From Saccharibacillus qingshengii (GTDB lineage Bacteria; Bacillota; Bacilli; Paenibacillales; Paenibacillaceae): a stretch of 64,000 bases of DNA. The position numbers were made by a program, and so were the translations under genes. Position 1 is the stretch's first letter, and every line of letters starts with the position of its first letter. Location of the stretch: the NCBI RefSeq assembly GCF_013185195.1, contig NZ_JAAZWC010000004.1, positions 124,001 through 188,000 on the forward strand, read 5' to 3'. Under the pieces are notes generated by a model. It was not told the origin of the DNA. It saw nothing but the letters and a program-made list of their open reading frames with translations, and searched no databases. Shown here piece after piece: positions 41,933 to 50,784 of the stretch.

Positions 41933-44044
41933 ATGACGCAAAATCCGAAACAGCGGATCGACATTTTCGAAAACGGTTTAAGTTTGGTGTTCGACGTGAC
42001 GGAGGAAGGCGATGTCCGGCTGCTGCACGGAGGATGCCTGCCGTTTGAAGAAGACCGGATCGAAGAGAAAGCGCGGCAGGGATTCCGGGTGCTTGAAGTG
42101 CAGCTCAGCGGAGAAGACCGAGGCGAATATCACGGTCGAAGCCACCGGGCTTCTTATCCGGGACTGCGGATGAAGTATGTGCGGCACTATGAGGAGCGCA
42201 ATGCCACCGGGCTGCGGGTTGTACTCGAAATGGAAGATCCGGCGACCGGACTTGCGACTTCTTCGTTTTTCCAGTTTCATGACGGACTTGCGGTGCTCAA
42301 GAGCTGGACGGAGCTGCATCATCGCGGCACGGAAGAGCTTGGCGTCGAATACGTCTCCTCGTTTTCGCTGAACGGACTTGCGAAGGACGGAGCGGGCGAC
42401 CAGGACGACAAAATGAAGCTGCATCTGGCGCACAACGGCTGGCAGAGCGAAGTCCAGTGGCGCAGCAATACCCTGCCGGAGCTCGGCTTGTCGCATATGA
42501 CGGATCGCAGCTCCAAACGGGTCTCCCTGAGCAACACGGGTTCGTGGGCCGCCGCGGAACATCTGCCGATGGGGCTGCTGGAAAATGCGGAAGCCGGCAC
42601 CACGCTGTTCTGGCAGATCGAGCATAACGGATCTTGGCATTGGGAACTGCTCAACCAGTTCGACCATCTGTCGCTGCTCGTGAGCGGTCCGTCGGAGCAC
42701 GATCACGGCTGGTGGAAAAAACTGCTGCCCGGCGAGACGTTCGCGAGCGTACCGGTCGCGGTCGGCTGGGTACGCGGCGGTTTTGAAGAAGCGATCGGCG
42801 AATTGACGCGGTACCGCCGCGCCGTCCGGCGCCCGAATGCGGACAACGAGCATCTGCGCATCATTTTCAACGATTACATGAACTGCCTGTGGGGCAATCC
42901 GACGACGCAGAATCTGCTGCCGCTGATCGACGCCGCCGCGGACGTGGGCTGCGAATATTTCTGCATCGACTGCGGCTGGTATTCGCCGGGCGTCTGGTGG
43001 GACGGGGTAGGCGAGTGGCTGCCGTCGGAGGAGCGCTTCCCGGAAGGGATCAAATACGTGCTCGACTATATTCGCGGCAAAGGCATGGTCCCGGGACTGT
43101 GGCTGGAGATCGAAGTCATGGGCATCCATAGTCCGAAGCTTGCGGAGGCGGACGATTCCTGGTTCTTCATGCGGCACGGCAAAAGGGTCAAAGACCGCAG
43201 CCGCTACCATCTCGATTTCCGCAATCCGGCCGTCGTCGCGCATGCGGACGAAGTGCTGCGCCGGCTCGTCGAGGAGTACGGGGTCGGATATATCAAAATG
43301 GATTACAATATCAACGCCGGACTCGGCACGGAACTCGATTCGGACAGCCTCGGCGACGGCTTGCTCGAACATAACCGCGCGTATCTGGCGTGGATCGACC
43401 GCATCTTCGCCACGTATCCGGAACTGGTCATCGAGAACTGTTCCAGCGGCGGCATGCGCATGGATTACGCGATGCTCAGCCGGCACAGTATCCAGTCGAC
43501 GAGCGATCAGGAAAATTACGTGAACTACGCGCAGATCGCGGCGAGTTCGCCGGCTGCGCTCACGCCGGAGCAGTCGGCGATCTGGTCGTATCCGCTGCGC
43601 GAAGGCGACGACGAGGAAGTCGTCTTCAACATGGTGAACGCGCTGCTGCTGCGCGTTCACCAGAGCGGGCATCTGGCGGAGCTGAGCCCGCCGCGCCGCG
43701 AGCTTGTTCGCGAGGCGCTCACGGTCTACAAAGCCATTCGCGGCGATATTCGCGAAGGGCTTCCGTTCTGGCCGCTGGGGCTGCCGAAAGTCGAAGACGG
43801 CTGGGTCAGCTTCGGCCTGCGCCGGGGCGGCAGACGCTACGTCGCCGTATGGCGGCTTGACGACGCCGCAAGCGAAGCGTCGCTGCCTCTGCCCGGCATG
43901 GCCGGGAAGGCGGCGGACTGCCGCCTGCTGTACCCGCAGGGCCGCTCCGGCGGCGGCTGCGACTGGAATGCCGAAGCGGGCGTATTGAAGGTCCGGCTCG
44001 AACGCGAGCGAACCGCGCGCCTGTTCGAAGTGACCGAGCTCTGA
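41933..44044 (+). CDS. GH36 alpha-galactosidase
   Basis: The 703-residue cytoplasmic enzyme is a GH36 alpha-galactosidase hydrolysing raffinose-type or melibiose-type alpha-galactosides. An N-terminal beta-sandwich (about 1-300) precedes the TIM barrel. The nucleophile lies in YIKMDYN (near residue 457) and the acid/base in SIQSTSDQEN (near 524); WNP-like substrate-loop residues appear in CIDCGWYSPGVWWDGVGEW. There is no signal peptide, so sugar uptake by a transporter is needed, but no transporter is adjacent. It is transcribed alone. Confidence 0.92.
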   Translation: MTQNPKQRIDIFENGLSLVFDVTEEGDVRLLHGGCLPFEEDRIEEKARQGFRVLEVQLSGEDRGEYHGRSHRASYPGLRMKYVRHYEERNATGLRVVLEMEDPATGLATSSFFQFHDGLAVLKSWTELHHRGTEELGVEYVSSFSLNGLAKDGAGDQDDKMKLHLAHNGWQSEVQWRSNTLPELGLSHMTDRSSKRVSLSNTGSWAAAEHLPMGLLENAEAGTTLFWQIEHNGSWHWELLNQFDHLSLLVSGPSEHDHGWWKKLLPGETFASVPVAVGWVRGGFEEAIGELTRYRRAVRRPNADNEHLRIIFNDYMNCLWGNPTTQNLLPLIDAAADVGCEYFCIDCGWYSPGVWWDGVGEWLPSEERFPEGIKYVLDYIRGKGMVPGLWLEIEVMGIHSPKLAEADDSWFFMRHGKRVKDRSRYHLDFRNPAVVAHADEVLRRLVEEYGVGYIKMDYNINAGLGTELDSDSLGDGLLEHNRAYLAWIDRIFATYPELVIENCSSGGMRMDYAMLSRHSIQSTSDQENYVNYAQIAASSPAALTPEQSAIWSYPLREGDDEEVVFNMVNALLLRVHQSGHLAELSPPRRELVREALTVYKAIRGDIREGLPFWPLGLPKVEDGWVSFGLRRGGRRYVAVWRLDDAASEASLPLPGMAGKAADCRLLYPQGRSGGGCDWNAEAGVLKVRLERERTARLFEVTEL

Positions 44045-44095
44045 CCGCTTGGGACTCCAACCGCCTCGGCCGACGAAACAAACAGCAAACAGCAA

Positions 44096-44131
44096 AAAGA
44101 CCGCATCCCGGATCACCGGGGGCGGTCTTTT
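44096..44131 (+). terminator. Intrinsic terminator of the GH36 gene
   Basis: AAAGACCGC (44096-44104) pairs with GCGGTCTTT (44122-44130), with an inner CCCGG/CCGGG stem. Confidence 0.88.
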
Positions 44132-44140
44132 CTGATGTAT

Positions 44141-44222
44141 CCGGAGCCTAGGCTCCGGCTGCCGCCGATCGGCTCGGCGGCATTCCTCGAATGGTTGTAA
44201 GTAAGCGCGAATTTTTCGCGCG
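44141..44222. repeat. Cluster of three palindromes
   Basis: The stretch holds CCGGAGCCTAGGCTCCGG (44141-44158), GCCGCCGA/TCGGCGGC (44161-44168 with 44174-44181) and GCGCGAA/TTCGCGC (44205-44211 with 44215-44221). One may end csbD; no T-run follows any of them. The rest of the gap shows no gene. Confidence 0.5.
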
Positions 44223-44267
44223 ATGAACCGCCGGAAGGCGGGAGCATCCGCAGCTTGCGTTTATGGT

Positions 44268-44444
44268 TTAATGACGATCTTTCATCTCGCCGATTTTTTC
44301 CTGTACAGCGCCTTTGGCTTTGTCGGCTTTACCTTCGGCTTGAAGACCGGGATCATTTTTCGCGTTACCGATTTGATCTTTGACTTCGCCTTTGGCTTTG
44401 TTTACGCCGGCTTTGATTTTGTCGCCCATTCCGTTGTCGCTCAT
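44268..44444 (-). CDS. csbD: CsbD-family general-stress protein
   Basis: This 58-residue gene reads MSDNGMGDKIKAGVNKAKG at its start and continues with two further helix repeats of the KAKGEVKDQIG / KAKGAVQEKIG type, ending KDRH. This is the CsbD family, small hydrophilic stress proteins of unknown mechanism, known to be sigma-B dependent in Bacillus. GAAGGAG precedes the ATG at 44444. A sigma-B promoter about 70 bp upstream supports the assignment. A longer open frame on the opposite strand is a shadow. Confidence 0.93.
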   Translation of the reverse strand: MSDNGMGDKIKAGVNKAKGEVKDQIGNAKNDPGLQAEGKADKAKGAVQEKIGEMKDRH

Positions 44445-44512
44445 ATCGAACAGCTCCTTCGTATGTCTAGGGATACGTGCTTGAGATGGTGCTGTATGGT
44501 GCTACTTGTTAT

Positions 44513-44538
44513 ATACCCGCTTCGCTGCGGACCTAAAC
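44513..44538 (-). promoter_or_regulatory. Sigma-B promoter of csbD
   Basis: The minus strand reads GTTTAG (44533-44538), 14 bp, then GGGTAT (44513-44518), a near-perfect sigma-B promoter, giving a leader of about 60 nt. Confidence 0.85.
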
Positions 44539-44667
44539 GAAAAAGCCCGGGGGAGTTTGTTTGCACGGGCGGCGCACGCAGCGGCAAAAACGAAAGGCGT
44601 AACGAATAAAATTGGAAATTTGGACACCGGTTTTGCCATTTTGACTGGACGATTATCTCTGCGGCAG

Positions 44668-44676
44668 TGATATAAT
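44668..44676 (+). promoter_or_regulatory. Extended -10 promoter of the hybrid kinase gene
   Basis: TGATATAAT (extended -10) lies 150 bp before the kinase start. No good -35 is seen. The leader up to 44827 shows no gene or clear structure. Confidence 0.5.
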
Positions 44677-44827
44677 GATTTCAAATCGTTCGTGTATCGG
44701 AATTTGGAAACACGCTGCGCCGCGCCTTTCGGCCGATCTTCATGATCGCGCGCTGCTTATGGCAATGGGATAGCCGAGGCTGCGGAGGGAGTTGTTCATT
44801 TTATAGGGGGAAGCGGGTGAACAAGGC

Positions 44828-46390
44828 ATGGAAAATTCGCTGCAAACGGATTTGTGCGGTTCGCCGTCGCTCAGCGCAGCGGCCGGGGATCTGCTTGAGC
44901 TGGCTGCCGGGCTGACGGAAGCGGAAACGCTATTTATCGCCAAACGGACAGAGACCGGCATGCAGACACTGATGGTCTGGGGGAAAGCGCGAGAAGGGAT
45001 TCGGGCCGGCGATCCGCTGGAACTCTCCGATCGCGGGGCTTCGCAGGAGAAAGGAATCACCGTACCGCTGCCTTTTCTGTGCGGGGCGGAGCAGGGCATC
45101 GTCGGAGCGATTCGCAGCGGGGCGGATTTTGGAAGCATCGAGGAACGGTCGCTGAAGCGGGCCGCCTCGGTTATTGCTGCACTGGCCGAATCGGAGCAGA
45201 AAGGCGCTGCCGCGAAAAGGGAAGAAGAACTTCGGCGGAGCCGGGAAGAGGCCGAGCGGTCCGCACGCCACACCGGCGAGCTGCTGGCCATGATGGGACA
45301 CGAGATCCGGACGCCGATGAACGGAATCGTCGCCATGTCCCAACTGCTCAGGGAGACCGGATTGACCGACGAGCAGCGGCAGTATCTGCAGATTATCGAA
45401 GACAGCCAGCAGTCCCTGCTGGAGCTGGTCGGCAGCATTCTCGATTACGGCAAACTGGAAGCCCGGCAGATGAATCTGGAACTTGCTCCTATGGATCTGA
45501 TCGGGGCGCTCGAAGATACGGTTTATCAATTCGCAGCCAAAGCGGCGCAGCGCCCCGAAGTGGAACTGACATTGGATCTGGACCTGGATTCGTCCGTCGT
45601 GCTGATCGGCGATGTGCAGAAGATCCGCCAGATTGTCGGCAATCTGCTCAGCAATGCCGTCAAATTCACGGCGGCCGGCGAAATCCGGATTTCGGCGAAG
45701 CGGCTCGAAGGAGAAAGCGGCGATCGGGCCTGGATCGAATTCGCCGTCCGGGATACCGGCATCGGCATTTCGGAAGCGGGAATTGCCCGACTGTTCCAGG
45801 ATTATGCGCAGGTGCACCGCCCGGAAGAAGGCGACTACGGCGGCACGGGACTCGGGCTGTCGATCAGCAAACGGCTGGTCGATCTGATGGGAGGACGAAT
45901 CTGGGCGACCGGGCGCAAAGGCGAAGGCACCCGGATGACCTTCGTGCTGCCGCTTGGCATCGAACCGGATACCGAACAAGCCGTGCCTGAACCTTCCGTA
46001 TTGAACGGCCGGAGGATTCTGCTTGCCGTTGGCGGAGAAGGCACGCGTTCCACCTTGTCTGCGAAGATCGAACGTCTGGGCATGCAGGTGCGCCCTGCCT
46101 CAAGCCGCGGCGAAGCGGCAGTTGCGCTTGCGCGCGAAGGTCCGTTCGACGCGGTGCTGAGCGATTGGGATATCGAACACGAAGCCGGGCGGTTGCCCGG
46201 GCTTCCGGCACTCTCCACGCCGCCTACTCCGTTGGTTCTGCTGCTCCCGCTGGTACATGATCAGGCTGCGCCGCCGCCCGGACGTCCTCCGGCGGCTTCC
46301 TTGACGAAGCCTGTTCGGCATGCCGAACTCTGCGGTACGCTGAACCGGATCTGCGGGCCTTCCGGCCGTCGAAGCAGTCCGGCCGAATAA
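44828..46390 (+). CDS. Hybrid sensor histidine kinase with a degenerate receiver
   Basis: The 520-residue protein has a GAF-like N-terminal region (about 10-125), a coiled linker, a HisKA domain with phospho-acceptor His158 (MGHEIRTPMNG), a HATPase domain (NLLSNAVKF, DTGIGI, GTGLGLSIS) and a C-terminal receiver-like domain (about 390-510). The receiver keeps an Asp (LSDWD) and the Lys of LTKP, but the acidic pair that binds Mg is replaced (LLAVGGEG), so phosphotransfer to it may be lost. There is no membrane segment. No response regulator is adjacent. Confidence 0.88.
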   Translation: MENSLQTDLCGSPSLSAAAGDLLELAAGLTEAETLFIAKRTETGMQTLMVWGKAREGIRAGDPLELSDRGASQEKGITVPLPFLCGAEQGIVGAIRSGADFGSIEERSLKRAASVIAALAESEQKGAAAKREEELRRSREEAERSARHTGELLAMMGHEIRTPMNGIVAMSQLLRETGLTDEQRQYLQIIEDSQQSLLELVGSILDYGKLEARQMNLELAPMDLIGALEDTVYQFAAKAAQRPEVELTLDLDLDSSVVLIGDVQKIRQIVGNLLSNAVKFTAAGEIRISAKRLEGESGDRAWIEFAVRDTGIGISEAGIARLFQDYAQVHRPEEGDYGGTGLGLSISKRLVDLMGGRIWATGRKGEGTRMTFVLPLGIEPDTEQAVPEPSVLNGRRILLAVGGEGTRSTLSAKIERLGMQVRPASSRGEAAVALAREGPFDAVLSDWDIEHEAGRLPGLPALSTPPTPLVLLLPLVHDQAAPPPGRPPAASLTKPVRHAELCGTLNRICGPSGRRSSPAE

Positions 46391-46394
46391 ACGA

Positions 46395-46444
46395 AAAAGG
46401 ACCTGTTCCGCAAACCCCACAGGGCTTGCGGAACAGGTCCTTTT
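46395..46444. terminator. Bidirectional intrinsic terminator
   Basis: A perfect 19-bp stem (46395-46413 with 46426-46444) with a 12-nt loop and A/T ends separates the kinase and HNH genes. Confidence 0.93.
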
Positions 46445-46482
46445 GTATCCGAGGCAGGTTTCCCGCACCGGCTGCTTCATGT

Positions 46483-47952
46483 TCAGAGCGGCCGGGTCGC
46501 AAACGGCTCGTCGGAACGGTCATCCCGATTGCCGGCGGACAGGAAAGTGTCCAGAGGTTCCGCATCTTCCATGAATTCGTCCAGATCGCGGTCCGCCTTG
46601 TTCTGATTGCAGAGCATGCAGGCGCAGACGCAGTTGAGCGGCGTCGTATGTCCGCCTTTTGCCCGGGGCAGCAGATGGTCGATCGTATCGCCGTATTCGC
46701 CGCAGAAATGGCAGGTGTAGCGGTCGCGTTCCAGAATGTAGCGGCGGAACGTCCGGTTCGTATACAGCCGCCGGATCGTAAAGCGGTTGACCAGCACGGC
46801 CGCATGCTCGCGAACGAGGCAGCGTGCCATCTCGAGATCCGTCTCCTGCTGCCAGCGCCGTCCTTTGTCGGTACGCCCGCGCATACGGATCGTACCTTGG
46901 CGGGTCGGCCGCAGCTCCGCTTCGCGGGTCGGTTCGAGCATCGCATCGGCCGGCGGTTCCGGCGGCGGCCGCCGAACCCGCCGTTTCGGTGCGGCTTCGG
47001 CCGCTTCGACTTCGGCCGGAAGCGCTTCGTGCGGCCGGGCTTGCGCCGACGGCGGCATCGGGTCGGAAGCCTCGTCGCCGGCTTCAAGCGCTGCGCTTCG
47101 GCGGCGCTTGCGGCAGTCCCGGCATGCGCCTCGCCGCGCTTCGCTGCCGGACCTCTTGCCGGTCCGGCGCAGGAAATCGCCCAGCGGCTTCGGTTCGCCG
47201 CAGTACAGGCACACCTTGACGCCGCCCGAAGGCTCGGCGTCTTCGCCTGGACCGCCGACGAAGACCGGCGGTCTTTCTTCGGCCGGTCTGGCCGCTGCGC
47301 CCGTCCGCTGCGGCTCTTCGGCCAAGCAGCCGGCGCCGCGCGGATCCGCGGCGCCGAGCTGCGCTTCGCCGGAACCCGGCACCGGGAATTCGGTCCCGGC
47401 GGCTGCACTCTTCTTGGCGCCGCCGCGCCGGCGCTTGCGGCGCCGTTTGCGCGGTTTGGGGCTGTCTTCCGCCGGATCGGCGGAAGGGTCGGTCACGACC
47501 GTAGGTTCGTCCGCTGCTTCTTCGGGCGAAGCGGAAGTTCCCGCCGTGTCCGTTCCGGCGTCGGAGATTTCCGCACTGCGTGCGGCTTTGCGTTTTTTGG
47601 CGCCGCCGCGTCTTCTTTTGCGTCTGCCCGCAGCCGGAGCGGCATCTTCGGCGCTGCCTGGAGAGAATGTCTCGGGCGCATCGATCTCCGGTCTGGGCGT
47701 TTCCGTTTCGCCTGCCGCGGCAGAAGAGGCTTCACCGCTTGGAGTCAGGCTGCCTGCCCCAGATCCCGCAGACGCCGCCGCGCCCGATTTTGTACCGGAG
47801 CGTTTTCTGCGCCGGCGTTTGCGCTTGCGGGGCAGGTCAGCGGCAGGCACGCCTTCGGACGGAGATTCATCGACTGCGGAAACGGACGTCGAATCCGCCG
47901 CAAGGTCGGGGTTGTCTTTTGTTTTGGCCGATCGGTTTCTTTTGCGTCCCAT
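46483..47952 (-). CDS. HNH endonuclease with long basic/acidic low-complexity N-terminus
   Basis: The 489-residue protein ends in an HNH nuclease domain (CHFCGEYGDTIDHLLPRAKGG, read in parts: CHFC, DHLLPRAKGG, then CMLCNQNKADR). A four-Cys knuckle (CLYCGEPK ... CRDCRKRR) precedes it. The first 230 residues are disordered and carry three Lys/Arg clusters (RKRKRRRRKR, GRRKRRRGGAKK, RKRRRKRRRGGAKK) separated by Ala/Glu/Pro-rich spacers, which may bind nucleic acid. It follows ktrB by 19 bp on the minus strand. Function is unknown. Confidence 0.8.
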   Translation of the reverse strand: MGRKRNRSAKTKDNPDLAADSTSVSAVDESPSEGVPAADLPRKRKRRRRKRSGTKSGAAASAGSGAGSLTPSGEASSAAAGETETPRPEIDAPETFSPGSAEDAAPAAGRRKRRRGGAKKRKAARSAEISDAGTDTAGTSASPEEAADEPTVVTDPSADPAEDSPKPRKRRRKRRRGGAKKSAAAGTEFPVPGSGEAQLGAADPRGAGCLAEEPQRTGAAARPAEERPPVFVGGPGEDAEPSGGVKVCLYCGEPKPLGDFLRRTGKRSGSEARRGACRDCRKRRRSAALEAGDEASDPMPPSAQARPHEALPAEVEAAEAAPKRRVRRPPPEPPADAMLEPTREAELRPTRQGTIRMRGRTDKGRRWQQETDLEMARCLVREHAAVLVNRFTIRRLYTNRTFRRYILERDRYTCHFCGEYGDTIDHLLPRAKGGHTTPLNCVCACMLCNQNKADRDLDEFMEDAEPLDTFLSAGNRDDRSDEPFATRPL

Positions 47953-47971
47953 CAGGGTCCTCCTTTCCGTC

Positions 47972-49336
47972 TTAGCCGATCGTCACTTTCCCCTCGGGGT
48001 AGCGGAACGGCTCTTTGTTCATTTTTGGAGTCAGTGTAAAAGCAAGCGTAATTGGGCCAAGCCGGCCAACGAACATCAGCATAATGATCATAAATTGTCC
48101 GAACGGCGTCAGATGCGCGGTCAGTCCCATCGAGATTCCGGCCGTCGCATAAGCGGAAGTGGTCTCGAACAAGATACCGAGGAACGAATAGTTTTCCGTT
48201 GCGGACAGGATCATGGCGGCGACCACGATCAGCAGGAACGACAGCAGAGAGAAGGTGATCGCTTTGTAGACACGATCCTGCGCGATCCGGTAGCGGAAAA
48301 AGACGATGTCCGGTTTACCCTGGATCATGGAGAGCACCGCTCCGATCAGCACGGCAAAGGTCGTCACTTTGATACCGCCGCCCGCCGAACCGGGAGCCGC
48401 GCCGATAAACATCATAATTACCATAAAGAACTGGGTCGCCTGGCGAAGTTCTCCCACATCCAGTGTCGACATGCCTGCCGAGCGGGAAGTGATGGACTGA
48501 AACAGCGAAGCGAACGTTTTGCCCGACAAATCAAGCGGTGCAAGCGTGGCCGGGTTGGTGAATTCAAAAACGAAGATGACCAATGCACCGACTACCACCA
48601 GAATCGCCGTCATCGACAGCACCACTTTGCTGTGCAGGGAGAGTCTGCGTTTCTGAGGAAAAGCAAGCAGGTCGGCAATGACGATAAAGCCGATGCCTCC
48701 GAGCAGAATCATCGGCATGGCAATCAGGTTGATAAACGGATCGTCCACGTAATGGATCAGACTGCCGGCCCGGCCTTCGATAGCGCCGAACAGGTCGAAT
48801 CCCGCGTTGTTGAAGATGGAGATGCTGTGGAAAGCGCCGAAATAGGCGGCTTGTCCGAGCGGCATTTCAAATGAAAAGCGGACAAACAGCAGCAGGGCAC
48901 CGATCGATTCGATCACGAGTGCGTACAGCAGGACTTTGCGAATCAGCCGAATGATGCCTTCGGTCGAATTCTGGCTCAGCGTTTCCTGCAAAATTAGCCG
49001 TTCGCGGAAAGTAATGCGGCGGCGGAACACCAGCGCGATCAAGGTGGCGACGGTCATGAAGCCCAGACCGCCGATCTGGACGAGTCCGACGAGAACGATC
49101 TGTCCGAACGGGGTCATATCGACGCCGGGATTCAATACGGAGAGACCCGTGACACAAGTCGCCGAAGCGGCCATGAATACGGCGTCCAGATAATCCATGG
49201 AATGCCCCGAGGTTGAAGCGGCCGGAAGGTAGAGCAGGCCGGAACCGGCCAGAATCATGACGATAAACCCTAAGGCCAGAACTTGGGGCGGATTGAGTCT
49301 TAACAGTGGATTTCGGCTTCTTATGGGTTTGAACAT
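47972..49336 (-). CDS. ktrB: KtrB-type potassium-uptake membrane subunit
   Basis: The 454-residue protein is a TrkH/KtrB-family K+ (or Na+-coupled) channel-like transporter with four selectivity-filter repeats visible as TCVTGLS, FNNAGF, RSAGMS and TAGISMG. About ten hydrophobic segments are present. A KtrA/C regulatory subunit is not in the window. A GCGAGGG sequence lies upstream of the ATG at 49336. The HNH gene follows 19 bp later. Confidence 0.9.
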   Translation of the reverse strand: MFKPIRSRNPLLRLNPPQVLALGFIVMILAGSGLLYLPAASTSGHSMDYLDAVFMAASATCVTGLSVLNPGVDMTPFGQIVLVGLVQIGGLGFMTVATLIALVFRRRITFRERLILQETLSQNSTEGIIRLIRKVLLYALVIESIGALLLFVRFSFEMPLGQAAYFGAFHSISIFNNAGFDLFGAIEGRAGSLIHYVDDPFINLIAMPMILLGGIGFIVIADLLAFPQKRRLSLHSKVVLSMTAILVVVGALVIFVFEFTNPATLAPLDLSGKTFASLFQSITSRSAGMSTLDVGELRQATQFFMVIMMFIGAAPGSAGGGIKVTTFAVLIGAVLSMIQGKPDIVFFRYRIAQDRVYKAITFSLLSFLLIVVAAMILSATENYSFLGILFETTSAYATAGISMGLTAHLTPFGQFMIIMLMFVGRLGPITLAFTLTPKMNKEPFRYPEGKVTIG

Positions 49337-49501
49337 AACATTGCCCTCGCGTCAGTAGGATAGAAATGGGATTTCCGATTCATTGTATTACCGGCGTCCG
49401 TCAAAGTAAAGGATCGGCTGTGTCCGGGCGGTGACGGGAAAGACGCTTCGTGCTAAGATTTGAAGATTGGAAAAACCGGCCGAGGCCGGAAAGGAGATCC
49501 C

Positions 49502-50455
49502 ATGTTTACGTTTCGAAGTTTCCTCGATCTGGTCGAAATCCGCACAAAGGCTGCCAGCATGCTTCCTTTTGCGCTGGGAACGGTGTACGCGCTGCTGCGC
49601 TTCGGCGAATTCAGCCTGCTGCATTTTGCGCTGATGCTGATTTCCTTGCTGTCATTCGATCTGGTCGTCACCGCGATGAACAATTATTACGATTACCGCA
49701 AAGCGAAGCAGACGCACGGCTACGGCTACGAAGAACACAACGCCGTGGTGAAGCACGGCCTCAAGGAATGGGTGGTCGTCACGACGATCGCCCTACTGTT
49801 TGCGACGGCCGTAACGGCCGGGATTCTTCTCGTGCGCGAGACGGGCTGGCTGGTTCTGCTGCTCGGATTCCTCTCGTTCGGGGTCGGCATTCTTTATTCA
49901 TTCGGGCCCGTGCCTATCTCGCGTATGCCGCTCGGCGAATTCTTCTCCGGCTTGTTCATGGGTTTTGTCATCACGTTCGTCGCCGCCTACATTCAGGTAG
50001 AACCCGGACACATCGCTTTGTTGACCCATGAAGGCGGTTGGTTCGATCTGCATGTGAATGCGGCGGAGGTCCTGCTGATCCTGCTCGTCTCGGTGCCGGC
50101 CGTTGCGAGTATCGCCAATATCATGCTGGCCAACAATGTCTGCGATATGGAAGAAGATGTCGAGAACAGCCGGTATACGCTCCCTGTCTATATCGGCAAA
50201 GCGAACGCACTTAAGCTGTTTTCGATCATTTATTACGTTTCTTACCTCGATCTCTTCGTTTTGCTCTGGCTTGGCGTGCATCCGCTGCTGCTTCTGCCGA
50301 TTCTTGCAACGCTTATGCCCCTGCGCCGAAATATCCGGGCTTTCACGCGCGAACCGTCCAAGCGGTTGACCTTCGTACTCGCGGTCAAAAACTTCGTGCT
50401 GCTCACCGGTGTCCGCGTCGTCGTGATCGTAATCGCCGCCTGGATTGTGCATTAA
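49502..50455 (+). CDS. menA: UbiA-family prenyltransferase, MenA-like
   Basis: The 317-residue membrane enzyme has the two prenyl-diphosphate motifs of the UbiA family: NNYYDYRKAK (N-x-x-x-D-x-x-x type) and NNVCDMEEDVENSRYTLP. Its overall layout resembles 1,4-dihydroxy-2-naphthoate polyprenyltransferase of menaquinone synthesis. About eight to nine helices are seen. ATG 49502 has GGAAAGGAG upstream. The symbol is likely but not certain because UbiA members differ in acceptor. Confidence 0.82.
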   Translation: MFTFRSFLDLVEIRTKAASMLPFALGTVYALLRFGEFSLLHFALMLISLLSFDLVVTAMNNYYDYRKAKQTHGYGYEEHNAVVKHGLKEWVVVTTIALLFATAVTAGILLVRETGWLVLLLGFLSFGVGILYSFGPVPISRMPLGEFFSGLFMGFVITFVAAYIQVEPGHIALLTHEGGWFDLHVNAAEVLLILLVSVPAVASIANIMLANNVCDMEEDVENSRYTLPVYIGKANALKLFSIIYYVSYLDLFVLLWLGVHPLLLLPILATLMPLRRNIRAFTREPSKRLTFVLAVKNFVLLTGVRVVVIVIAAWIVH

Positions 50456-50465
50456 ACGATTCAAA

Positions 50466-50760
50466 AACAGCCATACGCGGTAGGCGTATGGCTCAGGCTG
50501 TCGAGAAAGTCCTATTCGTTGTATAAGCTCGTCGGCTGCGGGAGAAATTCGTTCCGTTCGCGTGTTGAAATCGGGGAAAAGAATTGAAATTTAGCGGAAT
50601 TTCCTCGATTTCAAAGGCGAACTATAGCATAAGCTTCCGAAGTGCATTTCTTCGAAATGCTTTAGCTCCTACACTGAATTTCTCCCTCCGCCTCCTCGCC
50701 TCACTCAGAAGCAGACCTTTATCGACACGTTGAGCCATACGCGGTAGGCGTATGGCTGTT
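50466..50760. mobile_element. 295-bp imperfect palindromic (MITE-like) element
   Basis: Both ends carry AACAGCCATACGC in inverted orientation, and both ends contain a 25-nt hairpin unit AGCCATACGC-N5-GCGTATGGCT (50469-50493 and 50733-50757). Inward of these the ends stay similar as inverted copies (GGCTCA-N4-GTCGA-N-AAAG). The core has further stems, TTGAAATCG/CGATTTCAA (50565-50573 with 50606-50614) and GCATTTC/GAAATGC (50644-50660), and GGAGAAATTC occurs inverted on both sides. No transposase or clear target duplication is seen. Confidence 0.6.
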
Positions 50761-50784
50761 GGGTATGCGGACTAGGGTTGTGGG

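Noticed and set aside
41978-44116. 712-codon open frame opposite the GH36 gene
   Set aside because: No ribosome site or domain; the plus strand has clear catalytic motifs.
44223-44609. 128-codon plus-strand frame over csbD
   Set aside because: It is the complement of csbD, which has family match, ribosome site and sigma-B promoter.
46900-47900. Repeat-rich DNA in the HNH gene considered as a CRISPR or satellite array
   Set aside because: Units are irregular, in frame and explained by Lys/Arg and Ala-rich coding sequence.
46787-48874. 695-codon plus-strand frame across HNH and ktrB
   Set aside because: Low-complexity shadow spanning two convincing minus-strand genes.
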